Shown here piece by piece: positions 33,158 through 46,111 of a DNA stretch of 64,000 nucleotides. Origin of the DNA: Aphelocoma coerulescens (taxonomy: Eukaryota > Chordata > Aves > Passeriformes > Corvidae); assembly GCF_041296385.1 (NCBI RefSeq), contig NC_091016.1, forward strand, positions 17,087,497 to 17,151,496. The letters are read 5' to 3'. Within the stretch, counting starts at the first letter, position 1; each line of letters opens with the position of its first letter. Below the pieces are notes generated by a model. The model had not been told where the DNA came from. It did no database searches and saw nothing but the letters and a program-made list of their open reading frames with translations. The position numbers and the translations under genes were made by a program.

Positions 33158-35403
33158 CTACTGTGCAGAGGGATGGATCTCTGCTGTCTCCTGGGCCAGG
33201 TGACGGTCCTGCAGCCAAGAATGCTCAAACAGGTCTTCCAAGGACGGCCTGTGCGCGGGGTCCATGGATAAACACCACCGGATGAGGTGCTGGCACTCTG
33301 GGGAGAGAAACGGGAAAACGCTGCTCAGCGGGACAAGGCTCCTGCCCCTGCTCTCCCAGATTCCACGGTGCCCAGGCCACACTAGGAGCGCTCGGAAGCT
33401 GCACCCCAACCTTCCCGTCGATCCTCCCTTTCGGACGAGAGCAGCCCAGAGGCACACGTGCCACCTCCTCCAGCTAACCCCAGCAGATCAGCCTCCTCCC
33501 TAGCTGCAAGAGCAGGACGCCTGCGTGCCACCTGCCCTCTGCCAACCACGTCCTTCCCCCCCTCCCCCCGTGCTGTGAAGGCGCATCCCCACCTTGAGAC
33601 ACCCGGGGCGGGAAGAAGAGCTGGCCCCGGATGATGTCCTCATCCGTGTTGAAAGGAAGGTGCCCACAGACCAGCTCATAGAGCAGGATGCCCAGGGACC
33701 AGATGGTGGCTGGCTGGCCATGGTAGCAGCCAAAGAGGATCCACTCCGGCGGGCTGTACTCCGGCGTGCCTACGGGACACGGGCGCAGCTCATCAGGCCC
33801 TGATGAGTGCTGCTCCCTCCCAGCCAGCTCCCATTCCACAACAGGCAGCCCTCGCCCCGCCGGAAAGCAACTTGGCTGCAGCCGGCTGCAGAAGGATTTC
33901 CCCTCGCTCCCTCCCTCTTCCGCCTCTGCCAGCAAAGGGGGGAATCTCTGCTGCCCGGCTGGGCCCCGCCTTTGGGCTCACCTGACATTCGGGTGTAGAA
34001 GGTGTCCTGGAGGACCGTGCCGCACCCGAAGTCGATGAGCTTTGCCTCGCCGGTGGCCAGGTCGACGAGGACGTTCTCGGCCTTGATGTCGCGGTGCAGG
34101 ACGCCGCGGCTGGTGCAGTGCCGCACGGCCTCCAGCACCTGGCGGAACAGCCCCCGCGCCACGGGCTCCGTCAGGAAGCCCCGCTCCTCCAGGAAGTACC
34201 AGAGGTCCTGACAGCGCTCCGGACGCTCCATGACCAGCGCGAAGCCGTCGGGCAGCTCGAACCAGTCCAGGAGCCGCACCACGCCGCGGAAGCCAGGGCG
34301 CGACACCATCCAGAGCAGCGCCAGCTCCAGGGGCACAAGGGCGCCGTTGTGCTGCGGGGGGGACCGCGATGCCGTCAGCGGGGCCGATGCTGCGCCGAGC
34401 CTTCGGCACCCCGGCCCGGCCCCACCGCCGCTCGCCATTGCCCGGCCCGGGACGCTCCGCGGCCCCCGCTCACTGCACGCTCGCTCCCCTCGCAGCGTCC
34501 CGGCTCCCACCCTCCCGGGCCTCGCCCTAGCCCCGCCCGCCACGCCCCGCCGGCTTTCACTCACCAGCCGCGCCCACTCCGGGATGCGATCGCGGGACAC
34601 TCGCTTGATGGCCACCTGCAAGTCAAGGCGAGCGGCGGGCTGAGCTCGTCGCCCGTCGCCCGTCGCCCGCCGCCCGCCGCCCCCCTCCGACCCGGCCCCA
34701 CTCTTACCGGGGCGCCGTCGGCGAGCCGGGTCCCGGAGTAAACGCTGCCGCAGCCGCCGCTCCCCAGCAGCGGGCCCTGCCGGTAGAGCTGCTCCAGGGG
34801 AGGCTTCTCCGCCCGTGCGGGCGGCACCGCGCTCTCGGCATTCTGCCCGGGGCCCCCGGGCGCTGCTGCTTCCCGAGCCGCCCCGGGGCCGGCGGCCGAG
34901 CTGACGAGCGGCGGAGTTCGGAGCGGGGAAGCTGCCGGCGATGCTGCGGACGACGCTGCCGGGGACGGGGCGGGAGCCGGGCGGCAGCGGGGCGGCTCCG
35001 GGCGGAAGCGCCGGAGGGGCCTCGTTCGGGGCCGGGGCCGGGCCAGGGCCCGCGCCAGGCGGAGCCAAAAGAGCGTGCTGCTCCGCCAGCACCAGAGCGA
35101 GCGGCACTTCCAGCGGCGCCGCTGCCAGTACGGAGAGAGCCCGGCGGAGGCGGCACCGCGGCGGGCCGGGCAGGGGCGGGCAGGGGGCGGCCCCGCCGAG
35201 GGGCGGCAGCGGGGCGGCTCCGGGCGGAGCCGCGGGAGGGGCCTCGGCCGGGGCCGGGCCAGGGCCCGCGCCAGGCGGAGCCAAAAGAGCGTGCTGCTCC
35301 GCCAGCACCAGAGCCGCTGCCAGGACGGAGAGAGCCCGGCGGAGGCGGCACCGCGGCGGGCACGGGGCGGCCCCGCAGAGGGGCGGCCCGCGGGACGCGG
35401 CAT
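33158..35403 (-). CDS. PIM1-like: PIM1-like serine/threonine kinase, copy 6
   Basis: Coding exons 34708-35403, 34565-34615, 33982-34351, 33593-33769 and 33158-33297. It is the first copy with Pro445, in the stretch MDPAHRPS. The change is a single base in exon 5 (+ strand A to G at 33258). The position follows the RWC(L) helix of the C-lobe, next to the conserved Arg448 of kinase subdomain XI, where other PIMs have variable residues, so a drastic effect is not expected. Residue 100 is Cys. The minisatellite is six repeats (35519-35590). Confidence 0.9.
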
Positions 35404-35518
35404 GAGCCGCGCTGGGAGAGGCGGAGACAGGGACGGGACGGGAGTGAGTGGAGTGTGAGAGGGAGAAGGGGACGGAGAGCGAGCGGAAATCCGAGTGGAA
35501 AACCGATCGAGAGAGGCG

Positions 35519-35590
35519 CTGCTGCCGCTGCTGCTGCCGCTGCTGCTGCCGCTGCTGCTGCCGCTGCTGCTGCCGCTGCTGCTGCCGCTG
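35519..35590. repeat. 12-bp minisatellite in 5' leader, unit 6
   Basis: Six uninterrupted copies (72 bp), the same as unit 5. Confidence 0.95.
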
Positions 35591-35999
35591 AGCCGCCGGA
35601 GCGCGCGGCCGTTCCGTTCGTCCGTTCCCTGCGCGAGCCCACCGGAGGAGCCGGCGCGCGCCCCGCGGAAGGGAAGAAGCAAACAAAGAAATAAATGCCC
35701 GTGAAAGAAATAACCTAATAAATCAATACAGAAATAAAGAAAAGTGTGGGCTTGTAGCTTTCTTCTTCCTTGGGTGAGATGAAGCATTTCACCGGGAAGA
35801 GTTCCCTGTCCTGATGGTTGTGCGAGAGTGGACAGGAGTGGAGCCTTTAATTTTCAGGTAGAAAAGATAAATCGTGTCAGTAATGTCATCTCTTTTCATC
35901 CTCTGTTGAGACAGTTGCAGGCTGCCAAAAGACAGAGTCTGCAATGTGGAACTTGGTCCCAAGCTTCTTTTTCTGCCAGAGGATGAGGAGGGGAAGTAT

Positions 36000-36555
36000 C
36001 CCAGAATCACGGAGTCACGGCATTGTTTGGCTTGGACGGGACCTGAAAGATCACGTCGTTGCAAGCCCCCCTGCTGTGGCTAGGGACCCCTGGCACTGGA
36101 CCAAGGGCTTGTCTAGAGCTCCTTTCAGCCTGGCCTTGAACACTGCCAGGGGAGGGGGTAGCCACACCTTCTCCGGGCAACCTGTGCCACGAGAGTCATT
36201 TTTCTGAATACCTCATCTAAACCTACTCTCTTTCCGTTTGGATCCATTCTCCCTTGTCCTGTCCTTGCCTGCCCTTGTCCAAAGTCCCTCTCCAGCTTTC
36301 TTGTAGGTTGCCGTCAGGTCCTGGAAGGCCACGGTTCTGTCGAGCCTAAGCCTAAGTGTCTTTTGCCGGCTGAAGAAGCCCAGCTGTCTCAGCCTTTCCT
36401 TGCAGGAGAGGTGCTCCAGCGCTCGCTAAATCTCGGTGTCCCCCGTCCGCACGTGCTCCAGCCCGTCCGTGTCCTTGCCATCCGTGCTGGGGAGCCCGGC
36501 AGAGCCGGATGCAGCGCTGCAGGTGCAGTGTCACCGGCGTGGAGGAGACACGGCC
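36000..36555 (-). mobile_element. CR1 LINE 3' end fragment, unit 6
   Basis: Same insertion, upstream of kinase copy 6. Confidence 0.85.
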
Positions 36556-38202
36556 CTGCCAGCGGCTCCGGGAGCCAGCAGTTGGCGACTGGCCGCCCGC
36601 TTGCCAGAGACCCGGGGCCTTTGTGCCTCCCCTGCTCCCCGCGCCTTTCCCCGCCGCTCCCTCGCTCCCTCGCTCGCTCGCTCGGGGGAAATCCACCCTC
36701 TGCCACCCCGCCCCGCTGCCCCGGGGGCTCCCCGGCGCCATCTTGAGGGCCCCAGGCCTCGGCCTCACCAGGCTCACCCGAAGGCCGTGGGGACACAAGC
36801 ACACGCACAGAAAGTGCCCTAGGGTTCCAAGGTCAAGCTTTTGCCTACGGCATCAGTTTGCTTTCAGACTGTGGACGAGATTATAAAATCACCAGGAGGA
36901 AAGAGCATGAAAAAGTTCTGCTTGGGCAGTACCTCAAGGCTTTGAGGGAGAGGGTTTGTGGTGCTTCCTCGCTCACAGGGAGCCGCAGGAAGTAAAACTA
37001 GAAATAAACTAGTAATAAACTAGTAAAAATAGTCATAACCCCGTATTAATTGGAAGGAAAACCTGAGGAATTGGCAGCTAGCCCCTCAGAAACATGAGGA
37101 GCAAAAGCCAGTCTTCTACCTGAGAGCTGCCTGGGCAGGGGCAATTCTTCCGATTGCATCAGCGTGGCCGTGGCTAGAAAGGGCAGCGAGGAGAGGAATT
37201 CAGCGTCTCCTGGCAGCCCCTGAAATCCCAGCTCTCACTTGCGTGCACCGGGGATTCTGCTTCAGACTCTGAACTTGCGCAGCCGCTCCTTGGGCGCTGT
37301 TTGCCCCCAGGCACAGCGGTGGGTGCTGCAGCAGCTGTCCCGCACACAGGGCTCTGGAGCCTCCCCGAGGCCGCCAAGGACTGGAGGAGGCCACGTGCCC
37401 GGGATCTGGTGCAGCACCGTGGGGCTGTGGGGGATGCTTTGGTCTCTTTGGGTGGAAGGTTGGGGAGCAGGGCAAATGGAATCAAGATGAGACAGGGATC
37501 AACCAGCGCCACGCCAGGCAGCCTTTTTTCCTACCGGGGCTCCTCTGAGTTTAGCGAGCTAATGAGGCCTGCGGAGCAAACGAGACCCGGGAGCGAGGAG
37601 GGAAGGGCTGGCTGGGAAGGAGTCAGATAAAGCCCTTGCAGGCATTTCTCTTTCCGAGGGGCTCCTGGGGAGACAAAGGAGACAAGAAGGATGTCCCATC
37701 TCGTGACACTCCCTTTTTTCCTTCAGGAGCTGTACCGCAGTCACTGCGTACAAGAGTTTCCATCGTGATCCCTTTGATGCCAGGGAGCACAAAGAACTTG
37801 GAACCTTGCCGGAGTCCAGCCCTGCCTGCCTATCTTGGAGCAGAGGGGAAAGATGAAGAAGTATTTGGGCGGGGCTTGAGCCGAAATGGCATTTTGCCGC
37901 TTCTGATTTCCTCCCAGCTTTTGCAGCGGGGCGACCACTGCGTCCCTGCAAACCGCTCCCCTTTCCAAAGCACACGCGAGCCTGGCTGGCAGCTCCGGCT
38001 TCTCGAAGGGGCTGCTGCCGTTGGCAACAGGAGCTGTTGTTGAAATTTTCGCGTTGCTTAACACCCCCTGCCAAAGGCCACCGAGTGGCTGAGGAAGGAC
38101 CCAAAAAGATTACCCTGGAGGAAGGGGACCAAAAGCTTGGAAAAGGATGAAAGAAAGGCTCCGATGACAACGACAAGAACAAGATTTATTTTTGACAGCA
38201 AA

Positions 38203-39373
38203 TTAACACCCGCCGCCCTCCAGCCCTCCCAGATTCGCAGGCCGAGCGGTGCTGCTTCCGTGCCTGAGGTGCTGGCACCCTGGGGAGAGAAACCAGAAAG
38301 CCGCGGTCAGCCGGACAGGGCTCCTGTCCCCCCTGTCCCAGCACGGCCTGTGCCCGGGCCAGGCTGCTGGCGGTGCCAATTCTCCGTTTCTAGAGGAGAG
38401 CAGCATGGCAGGCCACGTTCCACCTCCTCCACTTAAACACGGCAGAGCAGTCTCCTCAGCAGCTGCAAGAGCGGGATGCTCGTGTGCCCGCTGCCGTCTG
38501 CCGGAAGCCCATCTGCCACCCGTTGCTGTGAAGCCGGGTACCCACCTCTGGAGACCTGCTGCCAGGAGAGGAGCCGATCCCGCACGAGGTCCTCGTCCGT
38601 CTTGAAGGCGATGGCCCCGCAGACCGCGGCCCCCCGGGGTAGCGCCGGCACCGGACGCACTCCACACACAGGGTGCCAGCGCTTCCCCATGCGGTCCGGG
38701 CACCCGGTGCAACCTTCCTGGAAAAAGCAAAGAACGATTGCATGAAAGTCAATTCAAAACAAGACCTGGAAGCAAGAAAAAGCGTCAAAGGTTATCACCG
38801 TATCACGGGCCTGGGGAGGGTCTGAGCACTCCATGCAAGCATTAAGGCTCTCCATGGCTGGGGAAAAACCCCACCTTTCCCACGCGTAAGCCCACCCCTT
38901 CCTCAAGGGCCCGCAAAGCAGACCAGCAGGGGCACGCCTTCGGAACCCGCCCCCCTCTGCTGCCCCCCGTCCCTACGGACGGATGCTTTTGCCAGGCTGG
39001 CTCCCCCCGCCCCAGCCCGGGCCAGGCTGGGTGGCAGAAGCTGTCAGCAAGGCCGGGCGCTGGCTCCCCCTGCACAGCATCCGTGCCCTGTCCCGCCAAA
39101 AAGCAACTTGGCGGCCGGCGGAAAAATTAATATTCCCCGGCGCCGCCAAGCGGGGAAGCTCCGGCGCCTGGCCCGGCCGAGCCCTGCCACGCCTGGAACC
39201 ACGAGCATCCCCCCACCCCTCCGCCGGCTGTGGACTCATCTTGATTCCGTCGGGGCGCAGAGCGTGTCCTCCAGGAAGGGGCCGCAACCAAAGCCAACCG
39301 GCTTTGCCCCGCCAGCGGCCAGCTCGAGGACGGTGTTGTCCGGCTCCAGGTCGTGCTCCAGAAGAACACCCCG
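38203..39373 (-). pseudogene. Truncated PIM1-like pseudogene downstream of copy 7
   Basis: Exon 3 at 39240-39373, exon 4 at 38546-38717 and exon 5 at 38203-38279. This is the last copy, from left to right, with the ancestral-looking G in the intron between exons 4 and 5 (GCCCGCTGCC on the + strand); the next three copies have A there. Confidence 0.85.
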
Positions 39374-39646
39374 GCGGTGCCTCGGCTTGCGGGGACATCA
39401 CGATGCCATTGAGCTGCAGGGGGATGTTTCCCCTTTTCCAGTCCGTGGCAACTTCACTGCACTGCCACGACTTCTCCAATAGGATGGGGAGCACTGAGCC
39501 GCTTCCTCCACAAGGCGCCGAGGACCAGCGGAAGCATCTCCTCGGCTGCGCTCTCTCCTCCGTGCCACGGCCGCAGGGAAACGCTCTGCCGTTTTCTTCG
39601 AGCGCCCCGAGACGCGTGCAGCTGGTGCTTGCTGGGCTCCTGGATC

Positions 39647-41892
39647 CTACTGTGCAGAGGGATGGATCTCTGCTGTCTCCTGGGCCAGGTGACGGTCCTG
39701 CAGCCAAGAATGCTCAAACAGGTCTTCCAAGGACGGCCTGTGCGCGGGGTCCATGGATAAACACCACCGGATGAGGTGCTGGCACTCTGGGGAGAGAAAC
39801 GGGAAAACGCTGCTCAGCGGGACAAGGCTCCTGCCCCTGCTCTCCCAGATTCCACGGTGCCCAGGCCACACTAGGAGCGCTCGGAAGCTGCACCCCAACC
39901 TTCCCGTCGATCCTCCCTTTCGGACGAGAGCAGCCCAGAGGCACACGTGCCACCTCCTCCAGCTAACCCCAGCAGATCAGCCTCCTCCCTAGCTGCAAGA
40001 GCAGGACGCCTGCGTGCCACCTGCCCTCTGCCAACCACGTCCTTCCCCCCCTCCCCCCGTGCTGTGAAGGCGCATCCCCACCTTGAGACACCCGGGGCGG
40101 GAAGAAGAGCTGGCCCCGGATGATGTCCTCATCCGTGTTGAAAGGAAGGTGCCCACAGACCAGCTCATAGAGCAGGATGCCCAGGGACCAGATGGTGGCT
40201 GGCTGGCCATGGTAGCAGCCAAAGAGGATCCACTCCGGCGGGCTGTACTCCGGCGTGCCTACGGGACACGGGCGCAGCTCATCAGGCCCTGATGAGTGCT
40301 GCTCCCTCCCAGCCAGCTCCCATTCCACAACAGGCAGCCCTCGCCCCGCCGGAAAGCAACTTGGCTGCAGCCGGCTGCAGAAGGATTTCCCCTCGCTCCC
40401 TCCCTCTTCCGCCTCTGCCAGCAAAGGGGGGAATCTCTGCTGCCCGGCTGGGCCCCGCCTTTGGGCTCACCTGACATTCGGGTGTAGAAGGTGTCCTGGA
40501 GGACCGTGCCGCACCCGAAGTCGATGAGCTTTGCCTCGCCGGTGGCCAGGTCGACGAGGACGTTCTCGGCCTTGATGTCGCGGTGCAGGACGCCGCGGCT
40601 GGTGCAGTGCCGCACGGCCTCCAGCACCTGGCGGAACAGCCCCCGCGCCACGGGCTCCGTCAGGAAGCCCCGCTCCTCCAGGAAGTACCAGAGGTCCTGA
40701 CAGCGCTCCGGACGCTCCATGACCAGCGCGAAGCCGTCGGGCAGCTCGAACCAGTCCAGGAGCCGCACCACGCCGCGGAAGCCAGGGCGCGACACCATCC
40801 AGAGCAGCGCCAGCTCCAGGGGCACAAGGGCGCCGTTGTGCTGCGGGGGGGACCGCGATGCCGTCAGCGGGGCCGATGCTGCGCCGAGCCTTCGGCACCC
40901 CGGCCCGGCCCCACCGCCGCTCGCCATTGCCCGGCCCGGGACGCTCCGCGGCCCCCGCTCACTGCACGCTCGCTCCCCTCGCAGCGTCCCGGCTCCCACC
41001 CTCCCGGGCCTCGCCCTAGCCCCGCCCGCCACGCCCCGCCGGCTTTCACTCACCAGCCGCGCCCACTCCGGGATGCGATCGCGGGACACTCGCTTGATGG
41101 CCACCTGCAAGTCAAGGCGAGCGGCGGGCTGAGCTCGTCGCCCGTCGCCCGTCGCCCGCCGCCCGCCGCCCCCCTCCGACCCGGCCCCACTCTTACCGGG
41201 GCGCCGTCGGCGAGCCGGGTCCCGGAGTAAACGCTGCCGCAGCCGCCGCTCCCCAGCAGCGGGCCCTGCCGGTAGAGCTGCTCCAGGGGAGGCTTCTCCG
41301 CCCGTGCGGGCGGCACCGCGCTCTCGGCATTCTGCCCGGGGCCCCCGGGCGCTGCTGCTTCCCGAGCCGCCCCGGGGCCGGCGGCCGAGCTGACGAGCGG
41401 CGGAGTTCGGAGCGGGGAAGCTGCCGGCGATGCTGCGGACGACGCTGCCGGGGACGGGGCGGGAGCCGGGCGGCAGCGGGGCGGCTCCGGGCGGAAGCGC
41501 CGGAGGGGCCTCGTTCGGGGCCGGGGCCGGGCCAGGGCCCGCGCCAGGCGGAGCCAAAAGAGCGTGCTGCTCCGCCAGCACCAGAGCGAGCGGCACTTCC
41601 AGCGGCGCCGCTGCCAGTACGGAGAGAGCCCGGCGGAGGCGGCACCGCGGCGGGCCGGGCAGGGGCGGGCAGGGGGCGGCCCCGCCGAGGGGCGGCAGCG
41701 GGGCGGCTCCGGGCGGAGCCGCGGGAGGGGCCTCGGCCGGGGCCGGGCCAGGGCCCGCGCCAGGCGGAGCCAAAAGAGCGTGCTGCTCCGCCAGCACCAG
41801 AGCCGCTGCCAGGACGGAGAGAGCCCGGCGGAGGCGGCACCGCGGCGGGCACGGGGCGGCCCCGCAGAGGGGCGGCCCGCGGGACGCGGCAT
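39647..41892 (-). CDS. PIM1-like: PIM1-like serine/threonine kinase, copy 7
   Basis: Coding exons 41197-41892, 41054-41104, 40471-40840, 40082-40258 and 39647-39786. The protein is identical to copy 6 (Cys100, Pro445). The leader minisatellite has four repeats (42008-42055), the only unit with this length. All four introns keep GT-AG ends and the reading frame is intact. Confidence 0.9.
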
Positions 41893-42007
41893 GAGCCGCG
41901 CTGGGAGAGGCGGAGACAGGGACGGGACGGGAGTGAGTGGAGTGTGAGAGGGAGAAGGGGACGGAGAGCGAGCGGAAATCCGAGTGGAAAACCGATCGAG
42001 AGAGGCG

Positions 42008-42055
42008 CTGCTGCCGCTGCTGCTGCCGCTGCTGCTGCCGCTGCTGCTGCCGCTG
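42008..42055. repeat. 12-bp minisatellite in 5' leader, unit 7
   Basis: Four uninterrupted copies (48 bp), a length seen only here. Confidence 0.95.
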
Positions 42056-42464
42056 AGCCGCCGGAGCGCGCGGCCGTTCCGTTCGTCCGTTCCCTGCGCG
42101 AGCCCACCGGAGGAGCCGGCGCGCGCCCCGCGGAAGGGAAGAAGCAAACAAAGAAATAAATGCCCGTGAAAGAAATAACCTAATAAATCAATACAGAAAT
42201 AAAGAAAAGTGTGGGCTTGTAGCTTTCTTCTTCCTTGGGTGAGATGAAGCATTTCACCGGGAAGAGTTCCCTGTCCTGATGGTTGTGCGAGAGTGGACAG
42301 GAGTGGAGCCTTTAATTTTCAGGTAGAAAAGATAAATCGTGTCAGTAATGTCATCTCTTTTCATCCTCTGTTGAGACAGTTGCAGGCTGCCAAAAGACAG
42401 AGTCTGCAATGTGGAACTTGGTCCCAAGCTTCTTTTTCTGCCAGAGGATGAGGAGGGGAAGTAT

Positions 42465-43020
42465 CCCAGAATCACGGAGTCACGGCATTGTTTGGCTTGG
42501 ACGGGACCTGAAAGATCACGTCGTTGCAAGCCCCCCTGCTGTGGCTAGGGACCCCTGGCACTGGACCAAGGGCTTGTCTAGAGCTCCTTTCAGCCTGGCC
42601 TTGAACACTGCCAGGGGAGGGGGTAGCCACACCTTCTCCGGGCAACCTGTGCCACGAGAGTCATTTTTCTGAATACCTCATCTAAACCTACTCTCTTTCC
42701 GTTTGGATCCATTCTCCCTTGTCCTGTCCTTGCCTGCCCTTGTCCAAAGTCCCTCTCCAGCTTTCTTGTAGGTTGCCGTCAGGTCCTGGAAGGCCACGGT
42801 TCTGTCGAGCCTAAGCCTAAGTGTCTTTTGCCGGCTGAAGAAGCCCAGCTGTCTCAGCCTTTCCTTGCAGGAGAGGTGCTCCAGCGCTCGCTAAATCTCG
42901 GTGTCCCCCGTCCGCACGTGCTCCAGCCCGTCCGTGTCCTTGCCATCCGTGCTGGGGAGCCCGGCAGAGCCGGATGCAGCGCTGCAGGTGCAGTGTCACC
43001 GGCGTGGAGGAGACACGGCC
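42465..43020 (-). mobile_element. CR1 LINE 3' end fragment, unit 7
   Basis: Same insertion, upstream of kinase copy 7. Confidence 0.85.
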
Positions 43021-44667
43021 CTGCCAGCGGCTCCGGGAGCCAGCAGTTGGCGACTGGCCGCCCGCTTGCCAGAGACCCGGGGCCTTTGTGCCTCCCCTGC
43101 TCCCCGCGCCTTTCCCCGCCGCTCCCTCGCTCCCTCGCTCGCTCGCTCGGGGGAAATCCACCCTCTGCCACCCCGCCCCGCTGCCCCGGGGGCTCCCCGG
43201 CGCCATCTTGAGGGCCCCAGGCCTCGGCCTCACCAGGCTCACCCGAAGGCCGTGGGGACACAAGCACACGCACAGAAAGTGCCCTAGGGTTCCAAGGTCA
43301 AGCTTTTGCCTACGGCATCAGTTTGCTTTCAGACTGTGGACGAGATTATAAAATCACCAGGAGGAAAGAGCATGAAAAAGTTCTGCTTGGGCAGTACCTC
43401 AAGGCTTTGAGGGAGAGGGTTTGTGGTGCTTCCTCGCTCACAGGGAGCCGCAGGAAGTAAAACTAGAAATAAACTAGTAATAAACTAGTAAAAATAGTCA
43501 TAACCCCGTATTAATTGGAAGGAAAACCTGAGGAATTGGCAGCTAGCCCCTCAGAAACATGAGGAGCAAAAGCCAGTCTTCTACCTGAGAGCTGCCTGGG
43601 CAGGGGCAATTCTTCCGATTGCATCAGCGTGGCCGTGGCTAGAAAGGGCAGCGAGGAGAGGAATTCAGCGTCTCCTGGCAGCCCCTGAAATCCCAGCTCT
43701 CACTTGCGTGCACCGGGGATTCTGCTTCAGACTCTGAACTTGCGCAGCCGCTCCTTGGGCGCTGTTTGCCCCCAGGCACAGCGGTGGGTGCTGCAGCAGC
43801 TGTCCCGCACACAGGGCTCTGGAGCCTCCCCGAGGCCGCCAAGGACTGGAGGAGGCCACGTGCCCGGGATCTGGTGCAGCACCGTGGGGCTGTGGGGGAT
43901 GCTTTGGTCTCTTTGGGTGGAAGGTTGGGGAGCAGGGCAAATGGAATCAAGATGAGACAGGGATCAACCAGCGCCACGCCAGGCAGCCTTTTTTCCTACC
44001 GGGGCTCCTCTGAGTTTAGCGAGCTAATGAGGCCTGCGGAGCAAACGAGACCCGGGAGCGAGGAGGGAAGGGCTGGCTGGGAAGGAGTCAGATAAAGCCC
44101 TTGCAGGCATTTCTCTTTCCGAGGGGCTCCTGGGGAGACAAAGGAGACAAGAAGGATGTCCCATCTCGTGACACTCCCTTTTTTCCTTCAGGAGCTGTAC
44201 CGCAGTCACTGCGTACAAGAGTTTCCATCGTGATCCCTTTGATGCCAGGGAGCACAAAGAACTTGGAACCTTGCCGGAGTCCAGCCCTGCCTGCCTATCT
44301 TGGAGCAGAGGGGAAAGATGAAGAAGTATTTGGGCGGGGCTTGAGCCGAAATGGCATTTTGCCGCTTCTGATTTCCTCCCAGCTTTTGCAGCGGGGCGAC
44401 CACTGCGTCCCTGCAAACCGCTCCCCTTTCCAAAGCACACGCGAGCCTGGCTGGCAGCTCCGGCTTCTCGAAGGGGCTGCTGCCGTTGGCAACAGGAGCT
44501 GTTGTTGAAATTTTCGCGTTGCTTAACACCCCCTGCCAAAGGCCACCGAGTGGCTGAGGAAGGACCCAAAAAGATTACCCTGGAGGAAGGGGACCAAAAG
44601 CTTGGAAAAGGATGAAAGAAAGGCTCCGATGACAACGACAAGAACAAGATTTATTTTTGACAGCAAA

Positions 44668-45838
44668 TTAACACCCGCCGCCCTCCAGCCCTCCCAGATT
44701 CGCAGGCCGAGCGGTGCTGCTTCCGTGCCTGAGGTGCTGGCACCCTGGGGAGAGAAACCAGAAAGCCGCGGTCAGCCGGACAGGGCTCCTGTCCCCCCTG
44801 TCCCAGCACGGCCTGTGCCCGGGCCAGGCTGCTGGCGGTGCCAATTCTCCGTTTCTAGAGGAGAGCAGCATGGCAGGCCACGTTCCACCTCCTCCACTTA
44901 AACACGGCAGAGCAGTCTCCTCAGCAGCTGCAAGAGCGGGATGCTCGTGTGCCCACTGCCGTCTGCCGGAAGCCCATCTGCCACCCGTTGCTGTGAAGCC
45001 GGGTACCCACCTCTGGAGACCTGCTGCCAGGAGAGGAGCCGATCCCGCACGAGGTCCTCGTCCGTCTTGAAGGCGATGGCCCTGCAGACCGCGGCCCCCC
45101 GGGGTAGCGCCGGCACCGGACGCACTCCACACACAGGGTGCCAGCGCTTCCCCATGCGGTCCGGGCACCCGGTGCAACCTTCCTGGAAAAAGCAAAGAAC
45201 GATTGCATGAAAGTCAATTCAAAACAAGACCTGGAAGCAAGAAAAAGCGTCAAAGGTTATCACCGTATCACGGGCCTGGGGAGGGTCTGAGCACTCCATG
45301 CAAGCATTAAGGCTCTCCATGGCTGGGGAAAAACCCCACCTTTCCCACGCGTAAGCCCACCCCTTCCTCAAGGGCCCGCAAAGCAGACCAGCAGGGGCAC
45401 GCCTTCGGAACCCGCCCCCCTCTGCTGCCCCCCGTCCCTACGGACGGATGCTTTTGCCAGGCTGGCTCCCCCCGCCCCAGCCCGGGCCAGGCTGGGTGGC
45501 AGAAGCTGTCAGCAAGGCCGGGCGCTGGCTCCCCCTGCACAGCATCCGTGCCCTGTCCCGCCAAAAAGCAACTTGGCGGCCGGCGGAAAAATTAATATTC
45601 CCCGGCGCCGCCAAGCGGGGAAGCTCCGGCGCCTGGCCCGGCCGAGCCCTGCCACGCCTGGAACCACGAGCATCCCCCCACCCCTCCGCCGGCTGTGGAC
45701 TCATCTTGATTCCGTCGGGGCGCAGAGCGTGTCCTCCAGGAAGGGGCCGCAACCAAAGCCAACCGGCTTTGCCCCGCCAGCGGCCAGCTCGAGGACGGTG
45801 TTGTCCGGCTCCAGGTCGTGCTCCAGAAGAACACCCCG
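44668..45838 (-). pseudogene. Truncated PIM1-like pseudogene downstream of copy 8
   Basis: Exon 3 at 45705-45838, exon 4 at 45011-45182 and exon 5 at 44668-44744. A C to T change at 45083 in exon 4 (VCG to VCR in the decayed frame) is shared only with the pseudogene downstream of copy 10. The nearby GCCCACTGCC variant is shared with the pseudogenes of copies 9 and 10. Confidence 0.85.
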
Positions 45839-46111
45839 GCGGTGCCTCGGCTTGCGGGGACATCACGATGCCATTGAGCTGCAGGGGGATGTTTCCCCTT
45901 TTCCAGTCCGTGGCAACTTCACTGCACTGCCACGACTTCTCCAATAGGATGGGGAGCACTGAGCCGCTTCCTCCACAAGGCGCCGAGGACCAGCGGAAGC
46001 ATCTCCTCGACTGCGCTCTCTCCTCCGTGCCACGGCCGCAGGGAAACGCTCTGCCGTTTTCTTCGAGCGCCCCGAGACGCGTGCAGCTGGTGCTTGCTGG
46101 GCTCCTGGATC